Source of the DNA: Ensifer sp. BR816
Lineage (GTDB): Bacteria; Pseudomonadota; Alphaproteobacteria; Rhizobiales; Rhizobiaceae
NCBI RefSeq assembly: GCF_000378985.1
Contig: NZ_KB905370.1
Coordinates: 1,097,330-1,161,329 of the forward strand
Direction: 5' to 3'
Length of the DNA stretch: 64,000 nucleotides
A program made the translations under genes and the position numbers. This document shows, piece after piece, positions 45,480 through 54,302 of the stretch (the first letter of the stretch is position 1; each line of letters begins with the position of its first letter). The notes below the pieces were generated by a model. It saw only the letters and a list, made by a program, of their open reading frames with translations, had not been told where the DNA came from and searched no databases.

Positions 45480-45592
45480 CCTCCACCTCTCACGCTTTTC
45501 AGCGCCGTGCAGGATCATTCAAGCATGCGGCTCCGTCCACTTACAAAGGACCGCCATCCGCTCACAATCGCGTCATCGCAGCAGCACTCGCG

Positions 45593-48500
45593 TCATTCCG
45601 CCGGCGCGCCCGCCGTCTCCGGCACCGGCGCACGCTTGCGGCGCAAGGACCGCAGCGTCACGTAGAAGACCGGGGTGAGGAACAGGCCGAGGAACGTGAC
45701 GCCCAGCATGCCGGAAAAGACCGCCGTGCCGAGCGACTGGCGCATTTCGGCACCGGGACCGGTCGCGATGACCAAAGGAACGACGCCGAGGATGAAGGCA
45801 AAGGCCGTCATCAGGATCGGACGCAGCCGGAGCCGGCTCGCCTCGATCGCCGCCTCTATCGGCGTCTTGCCCTCCTCCTCGCCCTGGCGCGCGAATTCGA
45901 CGATCAGGATCGCGTTTTTCGCGGCAAGTCCGATCAGCACGATGAGGCCGATCTGGGTCAGCACGTTGTTGTCCATTCCCCGGAGCGAAACGCCGATAAG
46001 GGCGGCGAGAACGGCGAGCGGCACGATCAGGATGATCGCCAGCGGCATCACCCAGCTCTCATATTGCGCGGCAAGCGCCAGGAAGACGAAGATCACCGAC
46101 AGGGCGAAAATGAAGACAGCGGTATTGCCGGTCTGGCGCTCCTGAAAGGCCAGCTCGGTCCACTCGAAGGTCGTGCCCTGCGGCAGGATCTGCGCCGCAA
46201 GCGCCTCCATCTTGTCGAGCGCCGTGCCGGTCGAGACCCCCGGCGCCGGATTGCCCTGCACAGGCACGGAGACATACATGTTGTAGCGCTGCACCAGTGC
46301 GGGGCCGCTCGTGTCGCGGATCTCCACGAGCGTGCCGAGCGGCACGAGTGCACCCGAGGCGGACCGCACCTTCAGGGCAAGGATATCGTCGCGTTCCACG
46401 CGATATTGCTGGTCGGCCTGGGCACGGACCTGGTAGACGCGGCCAAACGCGTTGAAATCATTGACGTAGGATGTCCCGAGATTGATCGACAGCGTCTCGA
46501 AGATGTTGGGGATCGGCACGTTCAGCGCCTGCGCCTTGTCGCGGTCGATCGCCAGGAAGAATTGCGGGCTCGAGGCCGAGAAGGTCGTGAAGACCCCGAC
46601 CAACTCCTTGGTCTGGTTGGCCGCGCCCATCATCTGAAAGGCGAGCCCCAGCACGCGGCGCATGTCGGCGCTCTGGCGGTCCATGATCTGCATCTTGAAG
46701 CCGCCGGAATTGCCGATGCCGCGAACCGACGGCGGCGGCACCGCGATGATGAACGCCTCCTGGATGCCCTGCATCGCGCCGAAGATCTGGCCGATGATCT
46801 GCGTGGCGCTTTGGCCGTGTTCGAGCCGTTCCTCGAAACTGTCGAAGGGCGTGAAGATAACGCCGGAGTTCGAGGCGTTGGTAAAGGTCGCGCCGTTGAA
46901 GCCGGCAAAGGCGACGGCATCCCTTACGCCCGGGACTTCCCGGATCATCGCCGATGCGCGCTGGACGACGGCGTCGGTCCGCTCGAGCGCGGCGCCGTCG
47001 GGAAGCTGGATGACGACGATCGCATAGCCCTGGTCCATCGTCGGTATGAAACCGCGCGGCACGACCTGCGCCATGTACCAGGTCGCCCCGAGCAGGGCGA
47101 CGAAGACGAGGAGAGCCGCCACAAGCGCCAGCCGGGTCGCGACAAGGCGGCGCACCACCCAGCCATAGCCTTCGGCCATCCGGTCGAAGCCGTTATTGAA
47201 GCCATTGGCGAGGCCACGGCCGAAACGCGTGACCGGATTGCGGCTCTCCTGCTCGTGATCCTCATGCGGGCGCAGCAGGATGGCCGCGAGCGCCGGCGAC
47301 AGGGTCAGCGAATTGACGGCGGAGATCACCGTCGCGACCGCGATCGTCACGGCGAATTGCAGGTAGAATTGACCGGCGATACCCGGAATGAAGGCGGTCG
47401 GCACGAAGACGGCGGTCAAGACGAGCGAGATGGCGACGACCGCCGCGCCGACCTCGTCCATGGTCACATGCGCCGCCTCGCGGGGCGTCATGCCGCGCGC
47501 CAGGTTGCGTTCGACATTCTCGACGACGACGATCGCATCGTCGACGACGATGCCGATCGCCAGCACCAGGCCGAAAAGGGTCAGCATGTTGAGCGAGAAG
47601 CCGAAGGCGAAGAGCAAGGCGAATGTGCCGATCAGCGAGACCGGAATCGCGACGATCGGAATGATCGCAGTGCGCCAGGACTGGAGGAAGATGATGACCA
47701 CCAGCGCGACGAGGAGCACCGCCTCGCCGATCGTCGTGTACACCTCGTCGATCGATTCCGAGATGAATTCGGTCGGGTTGTAGATGATCCGGTATTCAAG
47801 TCCCTCGGGGAAATCCTTCGAAAGGTCGGCCATCGTCGCCTGGATCGCGTCCGCCGCCGCCAGCGCATTGGTACCGGGGCGCGAGAAGATGCCGAGCGCA
47901 ACGGCCGGGCTGCCGTTCAGGTAGCTGTTGGTGACATATTCGCGCGCGCCGAGCTCGACGCGGGCGACGTCCTGCAACTGCACGAGCCTGCCATCCTCGG
48001 TCGCCTTGACGATTACATAGCGGAACTGTCGCGCGTCGCTGAAGCGGCCGTCGGTGGTGACGGTGTATTGAAAGGCACTGTCGCCCGACATCGGCGGGCC
48101 ACCGATCGAGCCGCCGGAGACCTGGACGTTCTGCTGGCGCAGCGCCTCGACGACGTCGCCTGACGTCATGCCATAGGCGGAGAGCTTCTGCGGGTCGAGC
48201 CAGACACGCAGCGCATATTCGCGCTCGCCGAAGAGGATGACGTCGCCGACGCCGTCGAGCCGGACGAGAAGGTCGCGAATGCGCGAGCGGGCATAGTTGG
48301 AGACGTAGAGCTGATCGTAGCGGTCGTTCGGCGAAAGCAGGTGAACGACCATCATCAGGTCCGGCGAGCTCTTGGTGGTGGTGACGCCGATGCGCCGCAC
48401 GTCCTCCGGCAAGCGGGGCTCGGCGATCGAGACGCGGTTCTGCACCAGCACCTGTGCCTCGTCGAGGTCGGTGCCGAGCTTGAAGGTGATCGTCAGCGAC

Positions 48501-48769
48501 ATCGAGCCGTCGGCGGTCGAATAGGAGGACATGTAGAGCATGTTCTCGACGCCGTTGATTTCCTGCTCGAGCGGGGTGGCGACCGTATTGGCGACGGTCT
48601 CCGCATCCGCGCCCGGATAGGACGCCCTGACGACGATGGTAGGCGGCGCGATTTCCGGATATTGCGCCACCGGCAGCTGGAAATAGGCAATGCCGCCGAC
48701 GATCAAGAGAACGATCGACAGCACCGAAGCAAAGATCGGCCGGTCGACGAAGAAGTGCGCAAACCTCAT
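45593..48769 (-). CDS. RND multidrug efflux pump inner-membrane transporter (AcrB/HAE1 type)
   Basis: A 1058-residue proton/drug antiporter with the 12-helix RND plan. It begins MRFAHFFVDRPIFASVLSIV. The first large periplasmic domain follows. The proton-relay aspartates lie in LAIGIVVDDAIVVVENVERN near residue 405. The second half starts LVFVALLGATWYMAQVVPRG. The C-terminus ends LFLTPVFYVTLRSLRRKR plus a short tail. The start overlaps the stop of the membrane-fusion gene as ATGA, fixing the start at 48769. The frame remains open for 205 codons upstream, but that stretch is antisense or out of frame to the fusion protein. Substrates unknown; no outer-membrane channel gene is adjacent. Confidence 0.94.
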   Translation of the reverse strand: MRFAHFFVDRPIFASVLSIVLLIVGGIAYFQLPVAQYPEIAPPTIVVRASYPGADAETVANTVATPLEQEINGVENMLYMSSYSTADGSMSLTITFKLGTDLDEAQVLVQNRVSIAEPRLPEDVRRIGVTTTKSSPDLMMVVHLLSPNDRYDQLYVSNYARSRIRDLLVRLDGVGDVILFGEREYALRVWLDPQKLSAYGMTSGDVVEALRQQNVQVSGGSIGGPPMSGDSAFQYTVTTDGRFSDARQFRYVIVKATEDGRLVQLQDVARVELGAREYVTNSYLNGSPAVALGIFSRPGTNALAAADAIQATMADLSKDFPEGLEYRIIYNPTEFISESIDEVYTTIGEAVLLVALVVIIFLQSWRTAIIPIVAIPVSLIGTFALLFAFGFSLNMLTLFGLVLAIGIVVDDAIVVVENVERNLARGMTPREAAHVTMDEVGAAVVAISLVLTAVFVPTAFIPGIAGQFYLQFAVTIAVATVISAVNSLTLSPALAAILLRPHEDHEQESRNPVTRFGRGLANGFNNGFDRMAEGYGWVVRRLVATRLALVAALLVFVALLGATWYMAQVVPRGFIPTMDQGYAIVVIQLPDGAALERTDAVVQRASAMIREVPGVRDAVAFAGFNGATFTNASNSGVIFTPFDSFEERLEHGQSATQIIGQIFGAMQGIQEAFIIAVPPPSVRGIGNSGGFKMQIMDRQSADMRRVLGLAFQMMGAANQTKELVGVFTTFSASSPQFFLAIDRDKAQALNVPIPNIFETLSINLGTSYVNDFNAFGRVYQVRAQADQQYRVERDDILALKVRSASGALVPLGTLVEIRDTSGPALVQRYNMYVSVPVQGNPAPGVSTGTALDKMEALAAQILPQGTTFEWTELAFQERQTGNTAVFIFALSVIFVFLALAAQYESWVMPLAIILIVPLAVLAALIGVSLRGMDNNVLTQIGLIVLIGLAAKNAILIVEFARQGEEEGKTPIEAAIEASRLRLRPILMTAFAFILGVVPLVIATGPGAEMRQSLGTAVFSGMLGVTFLGLFLTPVFYVTLRSLRRKRAPVPETAGAPAE

Positions 48770-49923
48770 TGGGCATTCTCCGCCGCTTGCGCTGCCTCCT
48801 GCGGCAGCACCACGAGTTCCGGCTTCACCTTGGCGCCCGGCCGTGCGCGCATGATCCCGTTGACGACGATCGTCTCGTCGCCGGTCAATCCGCTGCGGAT
48901 GACCCGATAGCCGTGCAGCCGCGGTCCGAGGCGCACGGCTTTCGTCGCAACGCTTCCGTCCTCGGCGACCACATAGACGACACGTTCGTTCTGATCGGCG
49001 GCGATGGCCTCGTCGGGAACGAGGATCGCCCTGTAGGTATTGGAGCCTTCGACCTCGACCCGCCCGAAAAGCCCCGGCTGCAGAATGAAGTTGGGATTGG
49101 GGAAACGGGCGCGCAGGCGCATCGTGCCCGTCTGATTGTCGACCCGGTTCTCGGAGAAGTCGAGCTTTCCCTCGAAGGGTGGTTCGGTGGCGTCGGCGAT
49201 CGTCACCAGCACCGAGAGCGCGCCGGCACCTTCCTGCAGCGCGCTGCCGCGTTCGCGGGCGGTGCGCGCATATGAGAGGAGACGCCGCTCGTCGACGTCG
49301 AAATAGAAATCGATCGGATCGAGCGAGACGATCGTGGTCAACACCGTCTCGTCCGGCTGGACGAGATTGCCGGGCGAAAGCCATCGCCGATCGACGCGGC
49401 CGCTGAGCGGCGCGGTGATCGTGGTGTATTCGAGATCGAGCCTGGCACGATCGACGGCCGCCTCTGCGCCGCGCATATTCGCCTGCGCAGCGAGCAGCGC
49501 ACGTCGGTCGTCATCGAGCTTGGATACCGAAAGCGTGCCGGTGCCGGCCAGCGACTCGGTTCGCTTGAACTGCGCTTCGGCGAAGGCGAGCGTCGACTGT
49601 GCCGAGGCGAGCGACGCCTCCGCCTGGGAAAGAGCCAGGTGGAATGGGCGCTGGTCGATGACGAACAGCTTATCGCCCTTCTTCACCAACGCGCCGTCGG
49701 TAAAGAACACCTGGTCCAGATAGCCGCCGACGCGAGAACGGACCGAAACCTCGTCCACCGCCGCGAACCGGCCGATAAACTCGTCGGCATCGATAACGTC
49801 CCGCACGACCGGCTTGGCAACGGTCACCGCAGGCAGCTGCGCATCCTGCGCCGCCGCCGGTACGGACATCAGAAGGGAGATGGAAACACCGACGATTGCC
49901 GGCAGACGCCACTTTCGCAACAT
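48766..49923 (-). CDS. RND efflux periplasmic adaptor (membrane fusion protein)
   Basis: A 385-residue AcrA-type adaptor joining the RND transporter to an outer-membrane channel. Signal sequence MLRKWRLPAIVGVSISLLMS, ending near AAAQDAQ. The lipoyl halves are VRSRVGGYLDQVFFTDGALV and APLSGRVDRRWLSPGNLVQP, flanking a helical hairpin (about 100-165). Beta-barrel and membrane-proximal domains follow (RVVYVVAEDGSVATKAVRLG). It has no lipobox cysteine, unlike AcrA. The ATG at 49923 follows GGAGAG by 5 nt. First gene of the efflux operon. Confidence 0.94.
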   Translation of the reverse strand: MLRKWRLPAIVGVSISLLMSVPAAAQDAQLPAVTVAKPVVRDVIDADEFIGRFAAVDEVSVRSRVGGYLDQVFFTDGALVKKGDKLFVIDQRPFHLALSQAEASLASAQSTLAFAEAQFKRTESLAGTGTLSVSKLDDDRRALLAAQANMRGAEAAVDRARLDLEYTTITAPLSGRVDRRWLSPGNLVQPDETVLTTIVSLDPIDFYFDVDERRLLSYARTARERGSALQEGAGALSVLVTIADATEPPFEGKLDFSENRVDNQTGTMRLRARFPNPNFILQPGLFGRVEVEGSNTYRAILVPDEAIAADQNERVVYVVAEDGSVATKAVRLGPRLHGYRVIRSGLTGDETIVVNGIMRARPGAKVKPELVVLPQEAAQAAENAQ

Positions 49924-50296
49924 GCACGCTCTCCAGGCACTTGAACTTCGAGATCGCCGGGCGCGGGTTGGATGGATCCAGTTGCCGTGGCGACATTTTC
50001 GAACCGGGGGCAATTTGCCCGCGGGTGGCGCCAGAGCGGAGAAGAGGCAAAGAGTGCATGCGATTACCCGCATGCATTTCGCTCGGGCTTCTAGATCGAC
50101 ATGGAAATTTGCAAGTAGCGGCCGTTCGGTACGGCCCTGATTTTGCGCGCTAACCTGCCACCATTTTCAAAGCCTGTCACTGAAAAAAGCATCCCGCCGT
50201 GGCGGCAGAAGACTGCGGCCGCTTCGGGCTGGAGTTATGGCAATTGGGACCGCCGGTCGGGTCCGCTGTCTGCCGGGAAATTCGACCGAAGACGCC
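49924..50296 (-). other. efflux operon upstream region
   Basis: 373 bp with no supported gene, between the adaptor start and the ymdB-like stop. It contains the palindrome at 50055-50076 and a small hairpin GGCCGT-tcggt-ACGGCC at 50120-50136. No divergent regulator gene is present. Confidence 0.6.
50055..50076 (-). promoter_or_regulatory. perfect palindrome, candidate repressor operator of the efflux operon
   Basis: TGCATGCG-attacc-CGCATGCA: perfect 8-bp arms with a 6-bp spacer, 132 bases upstream of the adaptor start. The size and symmetry fit a TetR- or MarR-family operator. The regulator is not encoded in the window; inference only. Confidence 0.5.
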
Positions 50297-51121
50297 CTAC
50301 GCCCAGAATTCCGGGATCGTTTCGCCGAGCCGCGGGCCGAGGCGGAGCGGCGCGATCTTTTCGGCAAGGCCCGTCCGGTCGGAGATCTCCACGCCGACGC
50401 CGCAGATCGTGGCGGGACCGGAGGCCGCCTCGAAGCGGCCCTTCGGCATCTTCGAGATGAAACGGTTGAGCGGCTCTTCCTTGTCCATGCCGAGCGAAGA
50501 ATCATAATCGCCGCACATGCCGGCGTCGCTGAGATAGCCGGTGCCGCCGTTCAGGATCTGGTGATCGGCAGTCGGCACATGGGTGTGCGTGCCGACCACG
50601 AGGCTGGCGCGCCCGTCGACGAAGTGGCCGAAGCACTGCTTCTCGCTCGTCGCCTCGGCGTGGAAGTCGAAGACGACGGCATCGGCCTGTTCGCCGAGCG
50701 GGCAGGCTTCGAGGATCGCCTCGGCGCAGGTGAAGGGGTCGTCGAGCTCCGGATGCATGAACACCCGGCCCATGACATTGGCCACCAGGACGCGGGCGCC
50801 ATTGCGGGCAAAGAACAGGTTGGAGCCGCGGCCCGGCGTGCCGGCCGGATAGTTAGCCGGTCGCAGAAACTGGTCATGCCGCTCGCAGAACACGACAGCT
50901 TCCTTCTGGTCCCAGACATGGTTGCCGGTCGTCACCACGTCGGCACCGGCGCTGATCGTTTCGAGGAAGATATCCTCGGTGATGCCGAAGCCGCCGGCGG
51001 CGTTCTCGCCGTTGACGACGACAAAGTCGAGCTTGAGATCGCTTACCAATCCCGGGAGGCGCTCCCAGACCGCCGTGCGGCCCGTCTTGCCAACCATATC
51101 TCCCAGAAACAGAAGTCGCAT
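50297..51121 (-). CDS. YmdB-family metallophosphoesterase (TIGR00282)
   Basis: A 274-residue phosphoesterase. Its motifs are LFLGDMVGKTGR at the start, then VNGENAAGGFGITED, TGNHVWDQKEA and GTHTHVPTAD. The YmdB group has cyclic-nucleotide phosphodiesterase activity in Bacillus. The ATG at 51121 gives MRLLFLGDMVG, the family start. It lies 15 bases after the stop of the 5-formyl-THF cyclo-ligase gene on the same strand, a pairing common in alphaproteobacteria. Confidence 0.9.
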   Translation of the reverse strand: MRLLFLGDMVGKTGRTAVWERLPGLVSDLKLDFVVVNGENAAGGFGITEDIFLETISAGADVVTTGNHVWDQKEAVVFCERHDQFLRPANYPAGTPGRGSNLFFARNGARVLVANVMGRVFMHPELDDPFTCAEAILEACPLGEQADAVVFDFHAEATSEKQCFGHFVDGRASLVVGTHTHVPTADHQILNGGTGYLSDAGMCGDYDSSLGMDKEEPLNRFISKMPKGRFEAASGPATICGVGVEISDRTGLAEKIAPLRLGPRLGETIPEFWA

Positions 51122-51136
51122 GCCGTTCAATCCCGC

Positions 51137-51709
51137 TCAAAAATGTCGAAAGCCGGTTTCCGTCAACACGGCGTCCAGTGGCACGTCGTGCGGCTCCGCC
51201 GGCACTGATGCCACTTCCTGGCAGTCGAATGCAATCCCGATCAGGCGCGGCGCGTGGCCCTTGAGGCGCAGCCGGTCGATCGCACGGTCATAATAACCGG
51301 CACCGTAGCCGATGCGATGGCCGACAGCATCGAAAGCGGACAGCGGCACCAGCATGATATCCGGATCGAGCTCCGGTGCGGCCGGTCCGGGACCCGTCGT
51401 CCCGAAGCCGGTCTCGACGACCGCCACGCCATCGGCGAGTTCGCGGAAGACGATGGTCTTCTTGTCAAGGATCACCGGCAGGCACAATCTCGCACCGCGG
51501 TCCCTGAGCCGTACCATCAGCGGCCGGATGTCCGCCTCCGAACGGATCGGCCAGAAACCCGAAACGACATGGCCGGGATCAAGCGCGATGATGTCGCCGG
51601 CATGATCCGCCATGGCGAGGCTCGCCTCGATCCGTGCCTCCGCCGGCATGGCGTCGCGCATGGCCAGACGCTCGTTCCTCAACGCGGCCTTCAAGTCTTT
51701 CGGTGACAT
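51137..51709 (-). CDS. 5-formyltetrahydrofolate cyclo-ligase
   Basis: A 190-residue ATP-dependent enzyme that recycles 5-formyl-THF to methenyl-THF. The diagnostic C-terminal segment DAVGHRIGYGAGYYDRAIDR binds phosphate and substrate. The N-terminal KAALRNERLAMRDAM is typical. The ATG at 51709 follows AAAGGGA by 6 nt; the 63 codons upstream in frame are not conserved sequence. In many proteobacteria the 6S RNA gene is linked to this gene and zapA. Here 6S RNA lies about 1.7 kb upstream on the same strand, with three small or regulatory genes between. Confidence 0.92.
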   Translation of the reverse strand: MSPKDLKAALRNERLAMRDAMPAEARIEASLAMADHAGDIIALDPGHVVSGFWPIRSEADIRPLMVRLRDRGARLCLPVILDKKTIVFRELADGVAVVETGFGTTGPGPAAPELDPDIMLVPLSAFDAVGHRIGYGAGYYDRAIDRLRLKGHAPRLIGIAFDCQEVASVPAEPHDVPLDAVLTETGFRHF

Positions 51710-51980
51710 CAGGCGTCCCTTTCCGGCAAACCGTTCGCAACAGGCAACGAGGTAGTGCAGATCTCGGGCAAACTGAACCCGTGTCCCCGTCGCTTTTGCA
51801 ACATTTCGCGACAGTCCTCCACCCTTCCCATATCGAAACAGTATTAACCGGATTTTTACCCTTTGCCGCGGTTCAGCTTCGCGCGATGCGCTCCGCATGC
51901 AATGAGCTACATGATTTCAAATGATTGGAAGGGCTGTCACCCGGCGATCTGCCGGAGGCTCCGAAGGATAGGGCGTGTCC

Positions 51981-52190
51981 ATGACGGACAGGATCGACCA
52001 GCTCGGCCCCCTTGAACTGCGCTGCCTCACCCTTGCGGCCCGCGGCCGGGCGCGCCTGGACATAATGCGTGAAACCGACATTCCCCTGGAACGGATCGAC
52101 CAGGCCCTGGAAGAGGCAATACGCAAGCTGCAGGCGAACAATCTTGCGGAAGCGGTGTTCCGCGCTGCCAGGCTCGATCTGATCTCATAG
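51981..52190 (+). CDS. small LuxR/sigma-4-like helix-turn-helix protein
   Basis: A 69-residue protein: MTDRIDQLGPLELRCLTLAA, then RARLDIMRETDIPLERIDQA, then helices to the end. The pattern of an L-x-x-R-E/L-C-L-x-L-A-A helix followed by a recognition-type helix resembles the GerE/LuxR or sigma-70 region 4 DNA-binding unit without any partner domain. AGGATAGGG precedes the ATG; an in-frame GTG two codons upstream is possible. The target and role are unknown. It ends overlapping a minus-strand reading frame by 6 bases. Confidence 0.65.
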   Translation: MTDRIDQLGPLELRCLTLAARGRARLDIMRETDIPLERIDQALEEAIRKLQANNLAEAVFRAARLDLIS

Positions 52191-52484
52191 CATCCAGTGC
52201 GAATGCCGGATCGGATCCGGCCACCAGCCGGTCATCGGACGCTCGATGTCGGCCAAGCCGGCATCGTCGATGAGATGCGGATCGCCCCGGTCGATGACGA
52301 GCGCCCAATAGGCCTCGATCACGCGGCGCAGTCGGAAATGTTCGACGGCCGTCTTCAGCGGAGAGGACTGTCGGGCGTTTGGAGATGCAGGCACAACCAG
52401 GACAGGCATGACGGAGGCCTCGAGAAGGATCAGATATTCGATCTTCCGCCCTTCGTTGACATGAGACAAACGAATTGCGAACAT
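52185..52484 (-). CDS. hypothetical protein, doubtful
   Basis: A 99-residue frame (MFAIRLSHVNEGRKIEYLIL to WPDPIRHSHWML). Codon use and composition look protein-like, with FRLRRVIEAYWALVIDRGDP near the middle, but no known domain is seen. An ATG three codons earlier (52493) is only 11 bases from the lysR start, so the shorter version is more plausible. It is divergent from lysR and might be its target gene, or it may be spurious. Confidence 0.45.
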   Translation of the reverse strand: MFAIRLSHVNEGRKIEYLILLEASVMPVLVVPASPNARQSSPLKTAVEHFRLRRVIEAYWALVIDRGDPHLIDDAGLADIERPMTGWWPDPIRHSHWML

Positions 52485-52504
52485 GACTATCATCAGATTT
52501 TCTT

Positions 52505-53380
52505 ATGACGACCATGTCCCTTCCGCTCGACAGTGATTTGCTCAGAACCTTTCTCGCGGTTGCCGATACCGGCAACCTGACACGGGCTGCCGACGCGGTC
52601 CGGCGCACGCAGTCGGCCGTCAGCATGCAGATGAAGAAACTCGAGGAACTTCTCGGCTTCGCGCTGTTCGAGCGTCATTCCCGCGGCGTCGTGCTGACGG
52701 CGCAGGGCCGCCGCCTTGTCGACAATGCGCGGCGGATCGTAGCGCTGCTCGACGACACGGCGGCGGCCCTTCGCCAGCCTGCCCTGGACGGCTCCGTCCG
52801 CATCGGAATATCGGAGGAGTACATCAACTCCACCCTGCCGAAAGCACTTGGCGCTTTCGCCGCAACCCACCCGAACGTCGAAGTCACGGTGCAGCAGGGG
52901 CATTCCATGTCCAACCTGACATCGCTCGAGGCCGGCGAGATCGACATCGCCGTCGTGTTCGAGCCGGGGGGCCGAACCCGGAACGAAGTCCTGATGGTGG
53001 ATCCCACCGTCTGGGCCAGTTCCGACCAGCAAGGTCCATACGAGCGGCGACCGGTGCCGATCGCTACCTATACTTATTACGAAGGCGGGTGGTGCGACGA
53101 TCTCGCCATGCGCAGCCTGAAGAAGCGGGGCATAGAGAGCCGCGTCGCCTATGTCAGCCGCACCAGTAGCGGCCTGGTTGCCGCGGTCGCTTCAGGTCTC
53201 GCCATCGCTCCGATGTCGCGCAGCGCCATACCCGCAGGCTGCCGCGAACTGACCGAAGACGACGGTTTCGGCATCATCGACATTTCGAACGTCGTCCTGC
53301 GTACACGGCCGGATCATCGCTCCCCGACGATCGACGCGATGGCCGACGCCATTCGCCGAGCCTTTCGGGGGAACGACTGA
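52505..53380 (+). CDS. LysR-family transcriptional regulator
   Basis: A 291-residue LTTR. The winged helix-turn-helix is at the N-terminus (LLRTFLAVADTGNLTRAADA, then RRTQSAVSMQMKKLEELLGF). The periplasmic-binding-protein-like effector domain follows (GSVRIGISEEYINSTLPKAL). ATGs at 52505 and 52514 are alternative starts. The effector and regulon are not evident. The divergent minus-strand small frame at 52185 is the only neighbour on the usual regulated side. Confidence 0.9.
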   Translation: MTTMSLPLDSDLLRTFLAVADTGNLTRAADAVRRTQSAVSMQMKKLEELLGFALFERHSRGVVLTAQGRRLVDNARRIVALLDDTAAALRQPALDGSVRIGISEEYINSTLPKALGAFAATHPNVEVTVQQGHSMSNLTSLEAGEIDIAVVFEPGGRTRNEVLMVDPTVWASSDQQGPYERRPVPIATYTYYEGGWCDDLAMRSLKKRGIESRVAYVSRTSSGLVAAVASGLAIAPMSRSAIPAGCRELTEDDGFGIIDISNVVLRTRPDHRSPTIDAMADAIRRAFRGND

Positions 53381-53420
53381 AAGGAAGGAGTGCGATCCAC
53401 GGCGACCGATGGATAGTTTA

Positions 53421-53552
53421 CGATCCCGGGTGCCTACAAAGTAGGTGGGCACCGTGTGTCCGGACCCACGAGTCCGGACAGGGACAGTTCCCTTGAGATC
53501 GTGTATGGCCCCGGGGATTGTGGTTCCTGTCGGGAAGCGCAGACCGCCGGGC
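53421..53552 (-). ncRNA. ssrS: 6S RNA
   Basis: About 132 nt on the minus strand, immediately downstream of zapA. The closing stem pairs CCCGG at the 5' end with CCGGG at the 3' end. The internal hairpin GTCCGGAC-tcgtgg-GTCCGGAC and the segment CTCAAGGGAACTGTCCCTGT are those I recall from alphaproteobacterial 6S RNA, with an open central bubble between. 6S RNA mimics open promoter DNA and binds sigma-70 RNA polymerase in stationary phase. Its location between zapA and 5-formyl-THF cyclo-ligase is the conserved context. Ends are approximate. Confidence 0.8.
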
Positions 53553-53642
53553 AGATATAGAACGTCTTGACCGTTTTCGCCAGAGCGGGTGCCGCGGAAA
53601 ACGTGCTCGGATCGACAATTCGAAGTCGGAGGGCAGACAAGC

Positions 53643-54020
53643 TCAATTCGCCGGGGGGACCGGCCGGCCGTTGAGCTTGGCGGTGATCTCTTGGATCTGT
53701 GCCGTGACCTCCGTCAAGGCGGTGGCAAGCGCGTCCTCGCTTCTCGCCTGGTCGGAAAGGTTCGTGTCACGACTGTTTTTCAGGTTGCCGACCTCGGCCT
53801 CGAGGTTCTTCAGCCGCCGATTGACCTCGCTCAGTTCGTCCATGACCATGATGCCCGCCATCACGGTCAGCCTGAGGTCGCCGATTTCGCCGAACTGTCC
53901 CTTGAGATGGCCGACATATTGATCGAACCGGGCGGCGAGGTCGCTCAGGTGATCCTCCTGCCCTTCCTCGCAGGCCATGCGGTAGGCCTTGCCGTCGATC
54001 GTCACCGTCACCTGTGCCAT
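53643..54020 (-). CDS. zapA: cell division protein ZapA
   Basis: A 125-residue FtsZ-ring associated protein that bundles FtsZ protofilaments. The N-terminal domain is VTVTIDGKAYRMACEEGQED and onward with a helix HLSDLAARFDQYV. A long coiled coil follows (MDELSEVNRRLKNLEAEVGN). It is transcribed after the DUF4164 gene (12-bp gap) and precedes 6S RNA. Confidence 0.94.
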   Translation of the reverse strand: MAQVTVTIDGKAYRMACEEGQEDHLSDLAARFDQYVGHLKGQFGEIGDLRLTVMAGIMVMDELSEVNRRLKNLEAEVGNLKNSRDTNLSDQARSEDALATALTEVTAQIQEITAKLNGRPVPPAN

Positions 54021-54032
54021 GCTTCAAGAACC

Positions 54033-54302
54033 TCAGCGATCCAGCACTGCCCGAATGGTTTCCATCGCCGTCACCAGACGACGGGATACCTCGCGATTGA
54101 CCTCTTCCAGTCGATTGGCCCGGAACTGCGATTGGTCGAGTTCCTGCGCCAGCCGCGACCGATCCGTATTGACCCGGCGCACTTCGCCCTCGAATTCGCT
54201 CACGTCCTTTTCCTTGTCAAAGCGGCCGTCGATTGCGATTTCAAGGGACTGAATCGCGTTTCGCAATTCCTCGATCGCCGCATTGACCGTCTTTGCAGGC
54301 AT
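54033..54302 (-). CDS. DUF4164 coiled-coil protein upstream of zapA
   Basis: An 89-residue helical protein (MPAKTVNAAIEELRNAIQSL, then RVNTDRSRLAQELDQSQFRA and NREVSRRLVTAMETIRAVLD). This is the DUF4164 pattern, which in Rhizobiales sits directly before zapA. By size and position it may play the ZapB-like part of a ZapA partner; that is inference. A GAAAGAG lies just before the ATG at 54302. Longer frames upstream are low in coding character. Confidence 0.8.
   Translation of the reverse strand: MPAKTVNAAIEELRNAIQSLEIAIDGRFDKEKDVSEFEGEVRRVNTDRSRLAQELDQSQFRANRLEEVNREVSRRLVTAMETIRAVLDR

Noticed and set aside
46064..48163. 699-residue plus-strand frame opposite the RND transporter gene
   Set aside because: Antisense shadow; highly biased composition and no start context.
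48770..49384. 205-codon N-terminal extension of the RND transporter
   Set aside because: The frame is open, but it overlaps the adaptor gene in another phase. The ATGA overlap at 48766-48769 marks the true start.
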